A DNA stretch of 64,000 nt. Source: Symbiodinium natans. Lineage: Eukaryota > Sar > Dinophyceae > Suessiales > Symbiodiniaceae. How positions within the stretch are numbered: position 1 is the first letter of the stretch; every line of letters begins with the position of its first letter. The stretch covers positions 504,360-568,359 of the forward strand of contig CAJNDS010002512.1 in the NCBI GenBank assembly GCA_905221605.1, in the 5' to 3' direction. Of this stretch, positions 24,146-36,916 are shown one piece after another. The notes under the pieces are model-generated. The model had not been told where the DNA came from and ran no database searches. It saw only the letters and a program-made list of their open reading frames with translations. Made by a program: the position numbers and the translations under genes.

Positions 24146-25656
24146 GGTCAGATCCGAATAGCCGTTGAGCTTCGCATTTTCTCCTCATACTCTTGTTGCT
24201 GCACATCTTGCAGGCGTAGCTTGGGGTCTTGGTTTAAAGCTGTGAACCAATCTGGTTGCTGAAGTGCAGGGGTGCCCAAGTTTGGTCAAGACCTCCTGGA
24301 GAAGACCTCCATTCGGTGCCGCCTAATTGTTAGTGAGGAGGCAGCGCCTCAAGGCAGGTTCGGGCCCACTGCGCAGTTCTAGTTACATGGCTTTCGTTTC
24401 GAAGCATGAAGCCATACAACGTTAACGCCCTAACCAAACGAGAAATGACGCAGCATCACAAGATTTGTTCAGACTGAAGGCATGCTGTAGAGTCTGAAGC
24501 AGATCATGAGACCTGAAGTCCTGAACAGGGAGGTGCCGAAAGAGGTAGACTTCCATTGGTGCATTGGAGCGTGGAATCCTTTCGGCTCTAGCACCGATTG
24601 ATCAAGGTGGTGTCACGGCAAGCGCTCAGAGGGGTTCTGTTTTCTGCCGGTGTCTATGCCCCATGCTGCAGTACACCCTAGATCAAGCCGAAGTAGTTCT
24701 CCAACGGAACGTTGCATAGACATGGAGCACACCAAGCTTACAAATGCCGGAAGCTCAGAGACTGGTTGCGCTCTTTGTCCTACCCACAACTTCCAGGTTC
24801 TTGGGTCAGGGATGAAACTCCCCTACCCCGCGATAAGATGAAACAAGTTTGCAAACCCAAGTTTGCTAACCCTTGTGATAACTTGGAGTACAATGCAGTG
24901 CTGCGATGCAGCAGCTTGAAAGAGCAGATGGCCATGACGAGCCTGAACCTACAGCTTTCGGCCCTCTTGTAAACACTCCCCAGAGCTCCGAACCCACATC
25001 AAGTCCACAAGTCCTTCCTGCAAGCTAATTACCTAAAACCCACATAGGAGTTTGCGGCGTGCTGAATGTGTTGGCTTACATGCCTCTAGATGATTCTGTA
25101 CAAACGGCATGCGATCATGGCAGCTCAGATCAGCCAGATATAGCACACGTCCCTGCAGTGTGGTTTGAGCAGTTGTGCAGGAGCGACAGAACCCTTCCCT
25201 CAAGCTACTGCAGCCCATAAATTGCCCAGGCCGGCCTACCGAGCGAGCGACGGCACCGATTCGTCTTCCTGGCGATTTTTGGAGCAACACGAGGGTGGAC
25301 CTCGAAATGCCCTGAACACTGTCACAAAATGACGGGAGAGAAGGGGCGCTGAAGGCCAACGTGCAGGTAGCAACAGGGAATCTACGGCGAACGAGTGCCG
25401 TGTCACGTCTTTAGTTGTCTTGGTTGGGGTTAGTACTAGCGAGTTAAGGGCCAATGAGTCCCTCCAGGTGGCCAGGCATAGAGCATTCTGTTGCGGGTTG
25501 GATTGCGTTGGCTGGACTGTGTTTGAAGATGGGCCCATCCCCATGCCCTGGAATGCTCGCCCGTGTTTCCGAGTTGAGCCGGCAATAAACCACAACCATA
25601 ACCATAAAACATTCAACCTCAAGCTCCTGGACTCCTAGACTCTCTTAGGGACATGA

Positions 25657-25728
25657 GCAGCGCAAGCCTCTTGCCTCAACCCCCGGAACCAAGCAGCGCA
25701 AGCCTCTTGCCTCAAAGCCCCGGAACCA
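25657..25728 (+). repeat. About 36-bp tandem duplication
   Basis: Two adjacent near-identical copies of a unit beginning AGCAGCGCAAGCCTCTTGCC and ending CCGGAACCA. They differ by a short indel before the C run. Confidence 0.85.
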
Positions 25729-26539
25729 CTTTCATAGTCACCCTTGCACCCAGCCACCATGCCATGGCGCCGGCTTGACCCCTTGGGGGCTGAGGCCCCT
25801 TCGGAGGTCGCTGTGTCCGTGCCTTGGCTCGAGGCAATTTTGTTTGTAGCGTAGCACAGGAAGACGTCGCGGGCCCTTGGGAGCTGGAGTCCCTCCCCCG
25901 GTGCTCGATATGAGCATCACGAGCAGCACGAGCATCAGCGAGATTGGTGGGGGGGGGCCAGAAAGCGGCCCGAGCTGGGGCGTGGCCAGCTTCGGGCGAC
26001 ATCTTCGTCTCAAATCCCCTTTGCAGAAGCAGAGATGTCGGCTTTGCAACCAAAGAGCCATAGCCGCCAGGCTCGCTGTAGCACGGTGATTGGGGTGACA
26101 GTGGGCGGAATCCGGTCTGGACCTTTGCTGAATCTTTGTAGATCTTTGCGGCGTCGCATTTATGTTTCTTGGGACAGGGCCTGCGTTGAGCAGCACGTGG
26201 CAATGTGCGCACTGGGCCCCGAGAGAGCTCAAACTGCAGTGAATGTTGCCAGCTTGAAATCGTCACACTGCAGATAACATCCCAAAACTATCCTCGCAAT
26301 TTAATCTAGCAGCGGTGTTTACAGATCACGGTGGGCAACACGCAAGGCTCTGAATTGCGTGAAATAGTCATAGTCCATTCGGGTTTGGCGGATGGTTGGC
26401 TAGAGCAGCTCTACAGCATCATGTAAGGTGCTGTCCATTGCCGGAGAGCAGGTTTGCTCAGCCACGGGCCCAGATATCATGGCATGGCCAGGTGAAGCAA
26501 TGGTTAGCCCACGGGCACATTCTTGGGACACCTTTGCCA

Positions 26540-26703
26540 GAATTTTGGCCCAAGCTCTTTGTCACAGTTTGGCTTTAAACTTGGTGCTTGACACTTGGTG
26601 CGGGCTGGTGCCTCGCATCGGCTCTTTGTTATAATTTGGCTTGAAACTTGGTGTGGGCTGGTGCGCGCTGGAACTCTTTGTTACAATTTGGCTTGAAACT
26701 TGG
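26540..26703 (+). repeat. Imperfect tandem repeat, three copies of a 50-70 bp unit
   Basis: Three degenerate copies of a unit containing CTCTTTGTTA-AATTTGGCTT, GAAACTTGGTG and GGGCTGGTGC lie in direct orientation and run straight into a C-rich tract at 26704-26751. Confidence 0.75.
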
Positions 26704-26751
26704 CCCCCCCCCCCCCCCCCCTCGCCTTCTCCCTCCCTCTCCCCCCCCCCC
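26704..26751 (+). repeat. Poly-C and C/T tract
   Basis: Eighteen C, then CTCGCC/CTCCC material, then eleven C. It is a low-complexity sequence with high slippage potential. Confidence 0.85.
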
Positions 26752-29700
26752 GCCCTTTTTCATTTTTCCATGCAAAAAGCTTGCTTCACATGTTGGGCCT
26801 TTACAAAGTATAACTTGGCTTTGGCTTGCTTTAACTAGCGGGCTGAGTTGTGGTTGGGGGGGGGGGCAGCCGAGCGGGTTTTTGGATCTTGCTTTTGAGG
26901 CGAATGGGACAAGACATGTTCTTGCATCCGCAGTTTTTGCATTTGCATCGCAGTGGAAAAGCTAAAGCCCGTAACAACAAGAAGAAGCGAACGGATAGCC
27001 CGCTTGGAATCTCGAAGTTCGCGTCGCAACATGCACCCAGCATATTGTATGATCACCCAAAGCTACAGTGTAGACATCTACCAATTCGGAGCTTTGGCAA
27101 GCGACAGGCTTTGCCATGCTTTACCGACATTGGTCAGTGAGCCGAGGTGTCTGTGCCGCGTGACACCACCCTTGCCGACCTCAAGGCTCCTTGGGTTCTT
27201 GCAGAAACCAACTTCCTATCGGCTTGGTGACTTCGTGACCTTCGTGATGTTAGCGTAGGGTTTTGGGGGCCTTCAAGTATTGCCTCCATGAATGAGCAAA
27301 GGCCGACCTGACAGCCACGCTGGGCTGTGTCGTGACACAAGCGGATGGTCTTTGCCATGGTGCCGATACCTGGAAGGAGACCAAGGGATCAGGTTTGGAT
27401 CACTAAACTCAGATATGGGAACTGTTGAATCGGAGCAAAGCAGAAGTCACTTCCCTTGCACGACGGCCAATACTGTTCGCCTCGTCCTCATCACCCCTCC
27501 ATAGTTCAAACAGATGTGCAGTTCGAAGGAAGCGCCGATCCTTCGCTTGAGTTCTTCCTTGGAAGCCTTCACCCTTCGTCTCACGCGCACTTTGGGACCT
27601 TTGGCTCACTAGAGGATCCGCAGTCTCGCCCGCTCTTGCACGTGGCGGGCGATTCCGTGGTTTCTCGGCTGCCAGGCTGCTTTACGGAGGGCCCAGGAAC
27701 TTGGCAGTTTGGGAAGTCGGGTTTGAGCTTGTGCAGCTTAGGTTTAAGGGTGGCCATCGCAAGCTCACAGAGAGCCCCAACCTTGAAACTCTACCTACCT
27801 TGTCAGGCCGCTGTTGGGATGCGAGCCCTGAATACAAGGTACATCTGATGTAGTGGAGTGATCCGGTCATGATCGATCAACTCAAAAGACATCTGACATC
27901 TCTACGGGCTACATGATCTTGATGTGGGCTGTTTGCGGGTTGAAGAGTTCGGGCAGATGGACATATGATATATGTGTTCAGCGGTCAAGCAAAACGAAAT
28001 TCGGGTGTGTTTATTGCTCTGGAGCAGCTTGCGCTACTCCATAAGAGTTGGGGATAGGCGAGCATGCAATCGATTGTTTAACGATGTTAGGAAAGTGGGG
28101 CGAATGCCAGAAGACAAGCTCTTCAGACTGTTAGTTCGACAGTCACCTGCATGGCCACACTGCGTTTCTTGCAAGCATCCTAAATCCCAAACGCCGACAT
28201 CCTCAAACCCACGCCCAGCCTCGACCCGCCTCAACTCCCACATCCCGGAAATTGCGAGAATTTTTCGCAACACCTCCCGCCCGAAACGATAACCATCATG
28301 AGCCCTGAGCTGGCCCTGAAGACTAAACGTCGTTGGTTCTGGGGCGAGCACAGGGTTCCATACCGGAGGTCTTGAAGCATCAGTCAATGCCCAGGAAGTG
28401 ACATGGGTGAAGCGCGAGGGCGTGAGTCCTGGGGACTTGTCCCGACCCTAGACTTCAGGCTTGAACCCTCGAGGTTGTTTCATGCGTTTTGGGTTGAGGG
28501 CCCGGTGGCTTGTTCTGATGATGTTGGGTTGTCGTCAGTTGCACGTACAAGCCGCATGAGCTTGTGTTTCAAGTGTTTGCAAGCTTCTTGTACCAAACAA
28601 TTTGGGACATGGATTGGGCGGCATGGGCCAGCATATCATAGCCCCATTCCGGAAACTGCCGCAAAAGCACCCGGGACACTACTTTTGATGAGGCTCAGAG
28701 TTTCAATGTCCGTGGATCTTGCGGCTGTCTCGCAGGCCATGGCGTGCTCTGACCTTGTTCACTGGCGTCACCAGAATCGTATTCCACGCGCTTGGGTCGT
28801 CCCACATGCCCTACGGCAAGGTTTTTGGGTTGCTGGCTCAACCTTTGTATGGCAAAGCTTACATGCAGAGCCCGAGCGTGAAGTGAGAATATTATCTTGG
28901 CGCAACATGCCGCTCGCAAGTTTCGCGGCAAGTGCTCAGCACTGCCACCCAAACTTGTTCCTAGTCTCGGGAAGTCGCGCTAGGCACGCTTTGCCAGCAC
29001 TGTTCGATCCGGAAGTGGGGCCTCACGTGTCGCACAGAGGATTGTGATGCTTCTGGCACATGCTGGAGCATACTGTGGCGAAAGAAGATGAAAGCCGGGG
29101 TAGAAGAAGCGAACAGAACCCTATCGTAATTCCCATTGGGGACAGTGCAGCCGGCAGCCCCTCCGGCAAAAGTACCTCGAAGCTGCCACCATGTTGGAGT
29201 TATCTACTTGTAATGTTGTTTCGTTGGCTTGGGTTTGGCTTTGGTCGTGTTTTTCTTGGGCCAGGCTTGTGTGGTTATCACTCTGGAGACCTTCGGAAGT
29301 AAAGCCCTCTAACACGAAGGCGACCCCTTGCCAAGCCGAAGTCAAGTCAAAACCAAACCAGCGCCAAGGCAAAGCAATGCTTTAAGAATGGTATATGCAG
29401 ATCAAAATACCGAACACGAACCATCACTTGCAAGCCAAAACGAAGCCAAGGCGAACAAGGTCAATGTTGGACACACCGACCGATTTCAATAAAAAACCTT
29501 GTCCTCGGACATGAAAAATGCACGCCGACGAAACTGCAGCGCAATAGACCGGCAGAGAACCCTACTGGTAGCGGGGATACACAACAAAATCTGCTCGTCT
29601 TCCCCAAAAGTTGAAAAAGAGAGTAGTAATTGCCTGGCGAAGCTACCTGCGATCCGCAACAAAGAGGCGAACTATTTGCAAATGGTAAAAACACGAGCCA

Positions 29701-31311
29701 CCATGCAGGAACCCCTAATCTGAGGTTCTGACAAGCAGGGGGTGGGTCATCAGAATTCCAAACACGGGTGTATGGAAGAATACCCTCCATCGCAGCGTCT
29801 TCACGTATTCGCACGAAACGAAAACCAACAAAGGTGAACACAAACACAAACAACATAGCCCGAAACCTGAGTGTCAATGGTTGAGTTGTTGGGTTCAAGA
29901 TGCGAGGCTGTTTTCAAGGCTGCGGGTGTGGAGCTTCGTTGGCGGCGCAGGTTTGTTTAGGAGTCTGTTGGCGTTGTTGTGTGGATGTTTGGGCCTCGCC
30001 CATGCCTCGTCACGAAGCTCGTCACGAAGCTTGCATCTCCAATCGCCTGCAATCAGCATGCCTCTTGTGCAAATCGCGTGAGGTTTTACTACATCGGGCA
30101 TAGCATCCTGGTGCGCTCTGATGCGCAAGCACTGGTCGAGCGGGGCATGCGATGCAGAGTGGAACGGGACCGAGGCGTGGACCCACAAGCCCCGTTGAAA
30201 GGTGAGTCGGCGCATCAAGAGGTTGAATCCCTGGATTTGAGGGCTTCTGGATGCGATGGTTAGTTCGTGTGCAGCAGGCCTAGCCCAGCATCAGTGAGAA
30301 TCGGCTCGTTGCGGCAGCTTTGGAACTTTCAAGCCGCGGCCATTGCCACTGCTACGGTGCAATTGCCATGCTTGTTGCCCCCACTGTTCGCACAGCTTCT
30401 CTAAGCCTGAGATGTCCAAACCCATTTGGGGATGCGGGTTAGCTTAACTTTCGAGTTCGAGAGGGAGGGGGAGGGGAGGGGAGGGAGAGAATGCAAGCAA
30501 GATTTCCTCAACTTGCACATGTTACTGTACTGCTACCACTGCTGGTGTGTGCCTGGCCCAGCCTTGGCCAACGACTACTACAAAGTCTTCTTCGAAGAGG
30601 CGTGGGCCCGTGGGACAGCCAAACCTTTCGCATGCTGCCATGTCCTGTGCCGCGGCTTCCTTTGCAAGCCTTGTACAGAAATGAGCCGTGCAATGATTGG
30701 AAGGTAAACTCTAAAACCCAGAAGGAAGGTAGGGCCAGGGTTGGGGTGCCAGGCGGCAGTGAGAGCAGACATTCACGTCGCACACCTCTCCCGGACACTG
30801 CCGCCAACCAATTCCTCTGGAAAGGCGGGAGCATCGTATTTGGTTGCAAGCTGAATTTGGTATTGTGGGCTTCAGTGTGCAGGTTTTAGGCATGTGAATA
30901 CATGTCTCTTGCTGGAGCGCGCTTCGCTACACATCTGCTTCTGCAGGCAAGTGCCACTTTGGAGTGTTCGGACCTCTTGCTGCGCCTTTGAAGCTTGATT
31001 GAACACTTCCCAATACCCTCCTTGCCTCTATCTTTTCATTCCTTGAAACTTCGTCTGCCTCCGCCCTCCAGCCTGAATCTGTGCTGGAGCAGTAACTCCC
31101 TAACTTTCCAGTAGATCGGCGACGTCGTCTTCTATGCTGGGCCTCCTCGCCTTGGCCGCGACGGTGCCGAGCTCCGCCCTGGCGAAAGGGGCGAGGCCTT
31201 TGGTGCGCTTGGGCCTTTTTGGTGCTTGGGTCCCGTTCGAAGGGTTTGTAAAGGGGACTTCACGCTAATGAGAGGTGGATGTGCGAACGGCATCTTTTTG
31301 CCGTGTTGCCC

Positions 31312-31326
31312 GGGGGGGGGGGGGGG
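31312..31326 (+). repeat. G15 homopolymer
   Basis: Fifteen consecutive G. It is of note only because frame predictions across it are unreliable. Confidence 0.9.
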
Positions 31327-32348
31327 AGTGAACTCTCTTTGTGGGTTTGTGATTGCTTTCGCTGCTGATGTGTGTTGGTTCGTCTTGAGTGTTGAAAGCT
31401 ACGCGCCATCGTCGAAGCACCATCTTCCTTTGAGAATGTCTAGGGTAGCATGTTTTTGATCTTAAGAAAAATAAGCGAGAATTCAGCATCAAAAGATAGA
31501 GGAAATCGAGATTTGCCACATTAGGTTACGAAGAAGGTGAAGTTACCTCATTAAAATGTGTAGAAATAGAGGGTTTGCTTCTCGAATCCTTCCAACCAGA
31601 AGGGAGCAAAACACAAAAGTGCCGAACATACACTTCAAAGCCTGACAGGTGGTTGAGGAGGGAGTGCTTCCAGGCCCCTGGGAGGGTAGGTGAAAAATCT
31701 CGAGGAGCTTGCAGCCTTATGCCCGGCTTGGCCCAGTTGAAATTCCAGCAAGTAGAAGTGACTGGCCTTGCTGGGTGTCCGTGAGCTGACTCTTTACCTG
31801 CTGTGTGTGTGAGTTTGGCAAGAGACCCACACTGAGGACGCAGAGTCTAACTTCATCCAAGCTCGAAGTCCGAAGCGCAAAATAAAAGTGCAGGAAGCCT
31901 GCGCCTCCGCTTCGAAGGCTTCCCAGAGCTCTGCTCCGTGGAGCGGCAGGGTTTGGGGGGCGGGGGGGAGGGTCCTGTTTGTCCGAGAGCTTTCGTGAGA
32001 CCTCCCTGAAAGGCGACTGCTGAACTCAAAGCAACGGCCGCTTTTTTTGCGGATGCGCAGTTGTAAGACCTGCTCCGTCTTGTGCGGCACGGAACCGTGA
32101 GGAGACCGCTCCTATTGAGACCGACAGCGCTAGCCACGAAGAATGTAGATTAACGATGAAGTAGTACGGGGTTTTGAAAGTCAGAGGCAGACTTTGCAAC
32201 GCAATGTGCGCCCAAGAGCAGTGACGTAACCAAAGAAAGCAAGCACACTCAGTGACATGATGTGATTGGGACCTGATCCCCTGCACCCGTGTGCTTCTGA
32301 TTCTAGCCAGCTCGAAGCCCCTCCTACTACTCCCCCCTCCTGTTTCAG

Positions 32349-33432
32349 GAGCTGCGCTATCTGCGCCATGATCCTCCTGCAACAACTCCACAGCGATGAC
32401 CTCAGCACTCTGCTTGCCAGCCAGCGTTTCGTTCTCCAGTAGAAGATGGTCGCTGGCTCGTGGTGCTATTCAATTCGGGTAGGGGTGCACAGGCACGTGA
32501 TGGCATGGGACCTGGCAGGTCTTGTTTTCGCGGGGTCTGCACTTGCCTGCGGCAGCTGTCTGCGTGGCTGCGGAGGCTGGCGGGCCTGAGTAGAAGCTGA
32601 AATCCCCAAAGCCTAAGCCCTTAACATCCTCTAACCCTGAACCTTGGAAGCATTTGTAACCCCCAAAGCTTGACAATTGTCCCTCGGTGCGGCTCTGCTT
32701 TGTGACCCGTTGTAGTAAAAGCAAGCATTCAAGGCCCAACCAGGAATCACTCTCTCATGGTCAGTGCTGCGCCAGTGGCGGCCTTTGTATGCCTTTCTAT
32801 CGTAAGGTCGTAACTTAGTAACAATCTTGATCAAAGCGGACCACAAACAAGCCATGGCTGCCGAGCAAGCTGTGGATTCGGCTGCGGCGGCGACGAAGAC
32901 GCCCCAGGACAAGCACGGATCATGTCTTTTGCCGTGAGAAGGTGCCTACAGCAGAGCCAAAGCTCCACCCCCCCCACCGCCCCCAAACCAAAAGCAAGCT
33001 GAAGCTGAAGGTGGCAAACCCAGAACTCTTACACCGATCTCCAACATCCAACATGTCGAGAGGACAAGAAGGCAGACTTCGACAAGTTCTTTGCTGAGCT
33101 CAGAGGTTCTCGGACTTGCTGCGGGCTTGGAAGTTGAGGGCTTAGGGAACAGGGCTTCCGCCTTTGGAGCTCTTGGGGTGGTCCACCCCCCTCCCCCCCG
33201 GCCCCTCCCGGCCCCCCCCGGCCCCCCCTGACACCGAAATGCAAGCAGAATGAGAGGATTTGAGAGGGGCAATCGTTTCAGCTCCGACTCTCGGGGATGC
33301 CTCGCCTGCTTCGTCCAGGGCTTGATGAAGTTCAGAGCTGAACGGTTTGAGCAGCTTGGGGGTCTGGAATCAGAAGCCCTGAGCAGGGGAGCTGGGGGAT
33401 GACGACTTCCGAAACTTCCTGATCAATCTCAG
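32349..33432 (+). CDS. Unrecognised protein, four phase-compatible exons
   Basis: Exon 32349 to about 32420-32430 starts after TTTCAG|G and encodes SCAICAMILLQQLHSDDLST. Exon 32807-32907 starts after GTAAG|G and encodes RNLVTILIKADHKQAMAAEQ, then an Ala-rich stretch, ending at the GA donor CAG|GACAAG. Exon 33063-33105 encodes DKKADFDKFFAELR and ends at G|GTTCTC. Exon 33387 to about 33432 encodes ELGDDDFRNFLINLSG. The phases between the last three match exactly (0 then 1/2). The product is acidic and helical. I do not recognise a domain, and more exons are probably missing on both sides. Confidence 0.5.
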
Positions 33433-34726
33433 CGGTGGCGGCCCGCGCCGTATCCCGATGCTTGGACCGGAAATGGGTGGGATTCGAAGATGGGGGCCGG
33501 GGCAGCGTTTCTAAGGCCACGCCCTGAACTTGGAGTCCGGACCCGAAGCGGATAGCTGCTTTAGTTGTGCGCTGGCACAGGTACCACCCGCAGAAGTCCC
33601 TTCATGCAGAGCTATTCGAGCCTCGGGCAGTATGCTTGTCAAGTGCAGGCTCAGGGTTTGGACATTAAACAGCAGGACTCACTTGTCGCTTGAGGCGGTG
33701 TGGTTCCCCCCCCCCCCTTCCCCAGAGCAATCCAGAGGCAAAAAAACAGCTGAGCCCCCGGTACGATTCCATCGCCTTCTTCCCAGGACCCTCAGCTTTG
33801 GCGGCGGTGGATCGACCCACGCGTACTCTCTTGCCTGTCCAGGCCGAGTTCTGCCAGGGATTTTGAGGTTGGGATTCCATGAAACTCAGAAGTCCTTCCT
33901 CTGCGGCGACAATTCCCAGCGGAGACTTTCACCCCATCACTCAATTTAGAAAAATGCAAGCTCCATTTGCCGCTGCGACTGACAGTTTCATACCAGAAGG
34001 CTTCATGCTGAAAGGTGCCACTTGCGAAGCCCATGCATGTGCGTGCAGCCATGGTCTAGGGAGACGAAAACCACAATATGGGGGGTTTTACCTAGTTGCA
34101 GATACCCTGTAAAAAATAGCCTGTCTGCATTGAGAGGTGGCACGATTCTGGGGAGCTGCGGTCTGGCCTGGGCCAGGTGGAGCCTGTACTTTTTTGTTGA
34201 AGACTCTGAAGCAGGCACCTGAACCTCTGTTTTCCATCGCGGAAAGAGATGACAACAGGCAAACATGCATGTGAAGTGCTTCTTACTTCAAGTTTTTTTC
34301 CTTTCTGCTTGTGTCATTGCCATGGCGGGCTGAATCATCTGAGACTCCACAGCCTTAGGCTCCCTTGCTTCTGCAACTCACCTTGTTTCTTAAAGCGCCG
34401 GGATGGCTTTTGTTAGGCAAACTCTTCTGGACCGGTAAAGGCCGTAAATTCTCCAAATAGGATCGAGGGGGCGAACCAAAATGGCCTGCCACAAGCAGCC
34501 AAGGACTTGGAGACGCTGCCGGGGCTCCAGGCGGCTGCAGTATGGACCGAGGGCAAATATTTTTACATAGACACACACACACATATGCAAACATACATAT
34601 ACATATACATACACACAGCGAATGTCTATATGCATATGCATATGGCATATACGTATTGCTTGCTTTGTTGTGTGTTCTTCTTTGTCGTATTTCAAGGGCC
34701 ATAAGAGCTTCAAGATTGTAGCGCAG

Positions 34727-34870
34727 GGTGAAGCGCACCGCAGAAGATTTGCAGAAGGCCTCTCGGGGGGCCGCTGTGGCCTTCTCCACGCAGGTCTGTG
34801 CCCCGGGAGTGGTCAGCTTTCCCTTCTTCACCGACGAATTCTGCGACCTGGACCCTCGGTGTGGGCATGG
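34727..34870 (+). CDS. Candidate exon, unrecognised
   Basis: It opens after GCGCAG|G and encodes VKRTAEDLQKASRGAAVAFS, then TQ at a GT site (CAG|GTCTGT). If the GT site is not used, the frame continues as VCAPGVVSFPFFTDEFCDLD with several Cys. Both versions look protein-like. It lies between the 32.3-33.4 kb and 35.9-36.6 kb exon groups and might belong to either. Confidence 0.4.
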
Positions 34871-35485
34871 TTTGGTGTGCGCGCGCTGGTCTTTCTGACG
34901 TTGCAGTTTCAACAAGACTTTAAAGTGTAGTGTGGTTGCCGGGCGAAGCAGATTTGGAGGGAGGTTAGGAGGTTTGAATGTGTTTTCTCTGGGTCCGGGC
35001 GCTTGAGTAGTTTGACAGTACCCGTGGACCGTGTGCCGGCTGCAATCATACGGTCACGAACAATGAGATCAGGAAAAATGGGGCAGCCAGCATAGCTGCC
35101 ACATGCTTCTAGGATAAGAAGCACAAAAGTGGAGTGTATTCCTGAATGGAAGCAAGATACTAGATTTGTCGGACCTTGCAGGACGAGCAATCCCCGCATG
35201 TTCAATGCCTGCTGGTGTTCTGAAGGGCAAGGACATCAGACAGAGTTTTTGTAAAGACCCTCCTTAGCCAAGGTCCTGGAAGAGGTGCGTCACTATCAGG
35301 CGCTTTCATGTGTGTTGGCCGTTGGAGTTCAGCGCCTGAATGATGTTTATCGGCTCTCTTTCGCTGAGGGTTTGTGTTACGAGTTTGTGGTTTGGGGGCC
35401 AAATCGTTTGTGATGTTGTGGCCTTTCAGTTTTTTCCACCACCCTCCGTGTGGGGGAGGTCACATGTAACTTTTCTTCGCACCCT

Positions 35486-35690
35486 CCCAAAGAACGCCTC
35501 TCCTGCAGAACCCCTCAGTGCCCACGCGGAGAATCCCCCCAGAGTATCCCTGCTGCAGAGAGTCCCGCAAATTATCCTGGAGTGCCCGCCCTCACAGAAT
35601 CTGGTCGAAGACCCCCCTGCAGGCTGGAGTGGCCCCACCAGAGAATCCATCGAGTGCCCAGTCCCAAATTCTCTAGATTCTCCCTACAGG
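35486..35690 (+). repeat. Cluster of a short dispersed repeat (CAGAGTATCCCTGGAGTGCCC-like)
   Basis: About seven degenerate units with the pattern GCAGA(G/A)(A/T)ATCC..TGGAGTGCCC follow each other at 25-35 bp spacing. Related units occur at 36917-37078, singly at about 10078-10105, and in the opposite orientation at 16700-16830. Confidence 0.7.
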
Positions 35691-35922
35691 CCCCAAAACG
35701 TCCATCAAATGCTTAGGGTTAGGGTGTGTGTGCTTTCCTCAGGGATCAACGGTCCCCACGAAGGTCCACATTGCGTTGCATTGCACTGCATTGCCCTGAA
35801 CAAAACGCCTAAGCCCCCAAGCCTTCGCCAGGACCTGGGCATGCCAGGCCGGCCGCCCAACACCATGCACCTAGGCTTCTATGGGGATTGAGGATCAAGA
35901 GATTTGGGACCTCGGGGTTTAG

Positions 35923-36643
35923 GATTCGGGTTGGACCTGTGTCGTTCCAAAGTTCGGGATTGACAGCGACCCGTCTAACCTCGAAGAGGCTGTTTGGGCG
36001 GAGTTCGGAAGACTATGTGAGCTGAGAACAGTTTTGGGCCAAAGCCAGTTCTGTCTTGCCACCCCCGACGGCAGCCGGCAGACCATGGGTTTTCTACAGC
36101 ACTGGGTCTGGCAAAAACTTGCATCTACAAAAGCCAGGCTTGACTCAAGCTTGATGAGCAACGTGACTCTCGGAAGCTAGCCTCCGAAGCCACATGCTAG
36201 TGTGAGAGTCGAAAGCAACACCACGAAGCTCAGAAAGAAACTTAAAGTCGATTCACTCAGGAACAACTATGGCTTGGTCTTGAACGATATTGGCCTGAAG
36301 CCTGTTTTTAGCACCTCGACCGCAGCGATTGAGTGCAGAGGTGACGGCAGCGTGCGGATCTAGTTCATGTAGTTGGTGGTGCAAGGAAACAGCTGGTACC
36401 AAGTTGTGACACAGTCTTGCCTTAAGGCTTTAAGGGGCAAGTTGTGCTCAGTTCTGTTGAGTGTGTTGATCACCGGCAACTTCGGCAAACCTCTACAACA
36501 GCAATCCTTGATCCAAAAGCTGCACCACCCAGAAGAGCTGGCGGCCTGGGCTTTCGAGCTGATGAAAGACGTTTTAAGCCAAGGCAGCATCCTTGAGCAT
36601 GCATTGCTGCCGTTCGGTGCTCGCATCTTCGGCTCTGAGGCAG
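35923..36643 (+). CDS. Unrecognised protein, two strong phase-compatible exons
   Basis: Exon 35923-36175 opens after TTTAG|G and encodes about 84 residues, including DSDPSNLEEAVWAEFGRLCE, QSQFCLATPDGSRQTMGFLQ and HWVWQKLASTKARLDSSLMS. It ends at a GC donor (A|GCTAGC). Exon 36435-36643 opens after TTAAG|G, completes an Arg codon and encodes a hydrophobic start (GKLCSVLLSVLITG), then LQQQSLIQKLHHPEELAAWA and ALLPFGARIFGSEA. It ends at a very good GT donor (CAG|GTGAGC). Composition and splice signals make coding likely. No family is recognised. Confidence 0.6.
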
Positions 36644-36916
36644 GTGAGCTGCTCCTTAACCCCGAGAATCGGACCCACACCACTAAACCTAATACCTTCC
36701 GGGCCAAGGCTGCGTAGGGTTCAGTCCACGCCGGCGCTTTATTCGTCTTGCGCTGGTGGACATGAGGGCTTCGTCTGCGACCCACGACAGAGAGCCCGAG
36801 CCCCACATAGCTTGTAACCCTCTGAGCCGAACATTGATTCCCCACCTCAACATGCAACTCCTGCATATTGATCTGCCTTTTGTTGCGTTGCCTCCAGCGT
36901 TGCCCTCGTTGAAGAA

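Larger units (their letters stand above)
24146..32348. other. About 8 kb without a confident gene
   Basis: Chance frames reach 214 codons (28403-29047) but have no splice-bounded, family-like content. Weak peptides noted: NLEYNAVLRCSSLKEQMAM at about 24884, a basic Arg/Ser-rich run at about 26955-27040, and ANDYYKVFFEEAWARGTAKP at about 30568. The remainder of the kinesin gene may lie in the first part. Repeats in the stretch are listed separately. Confidence 0.4.

Noticed and set aside
24735-24760. TKLTN as the kinesin SKLT motif
   Set aside because: The flanking residues do not fit helix 5, and no acceptor gives the right phase.
28403-29047. 214-codon + frame
   Set aside because: Longest uninterrupted chance frame in its region. 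It has no domain-like pattern or splice boundaries, and the residue balance (high W/H/R/S) is typical of noncoding translation here.
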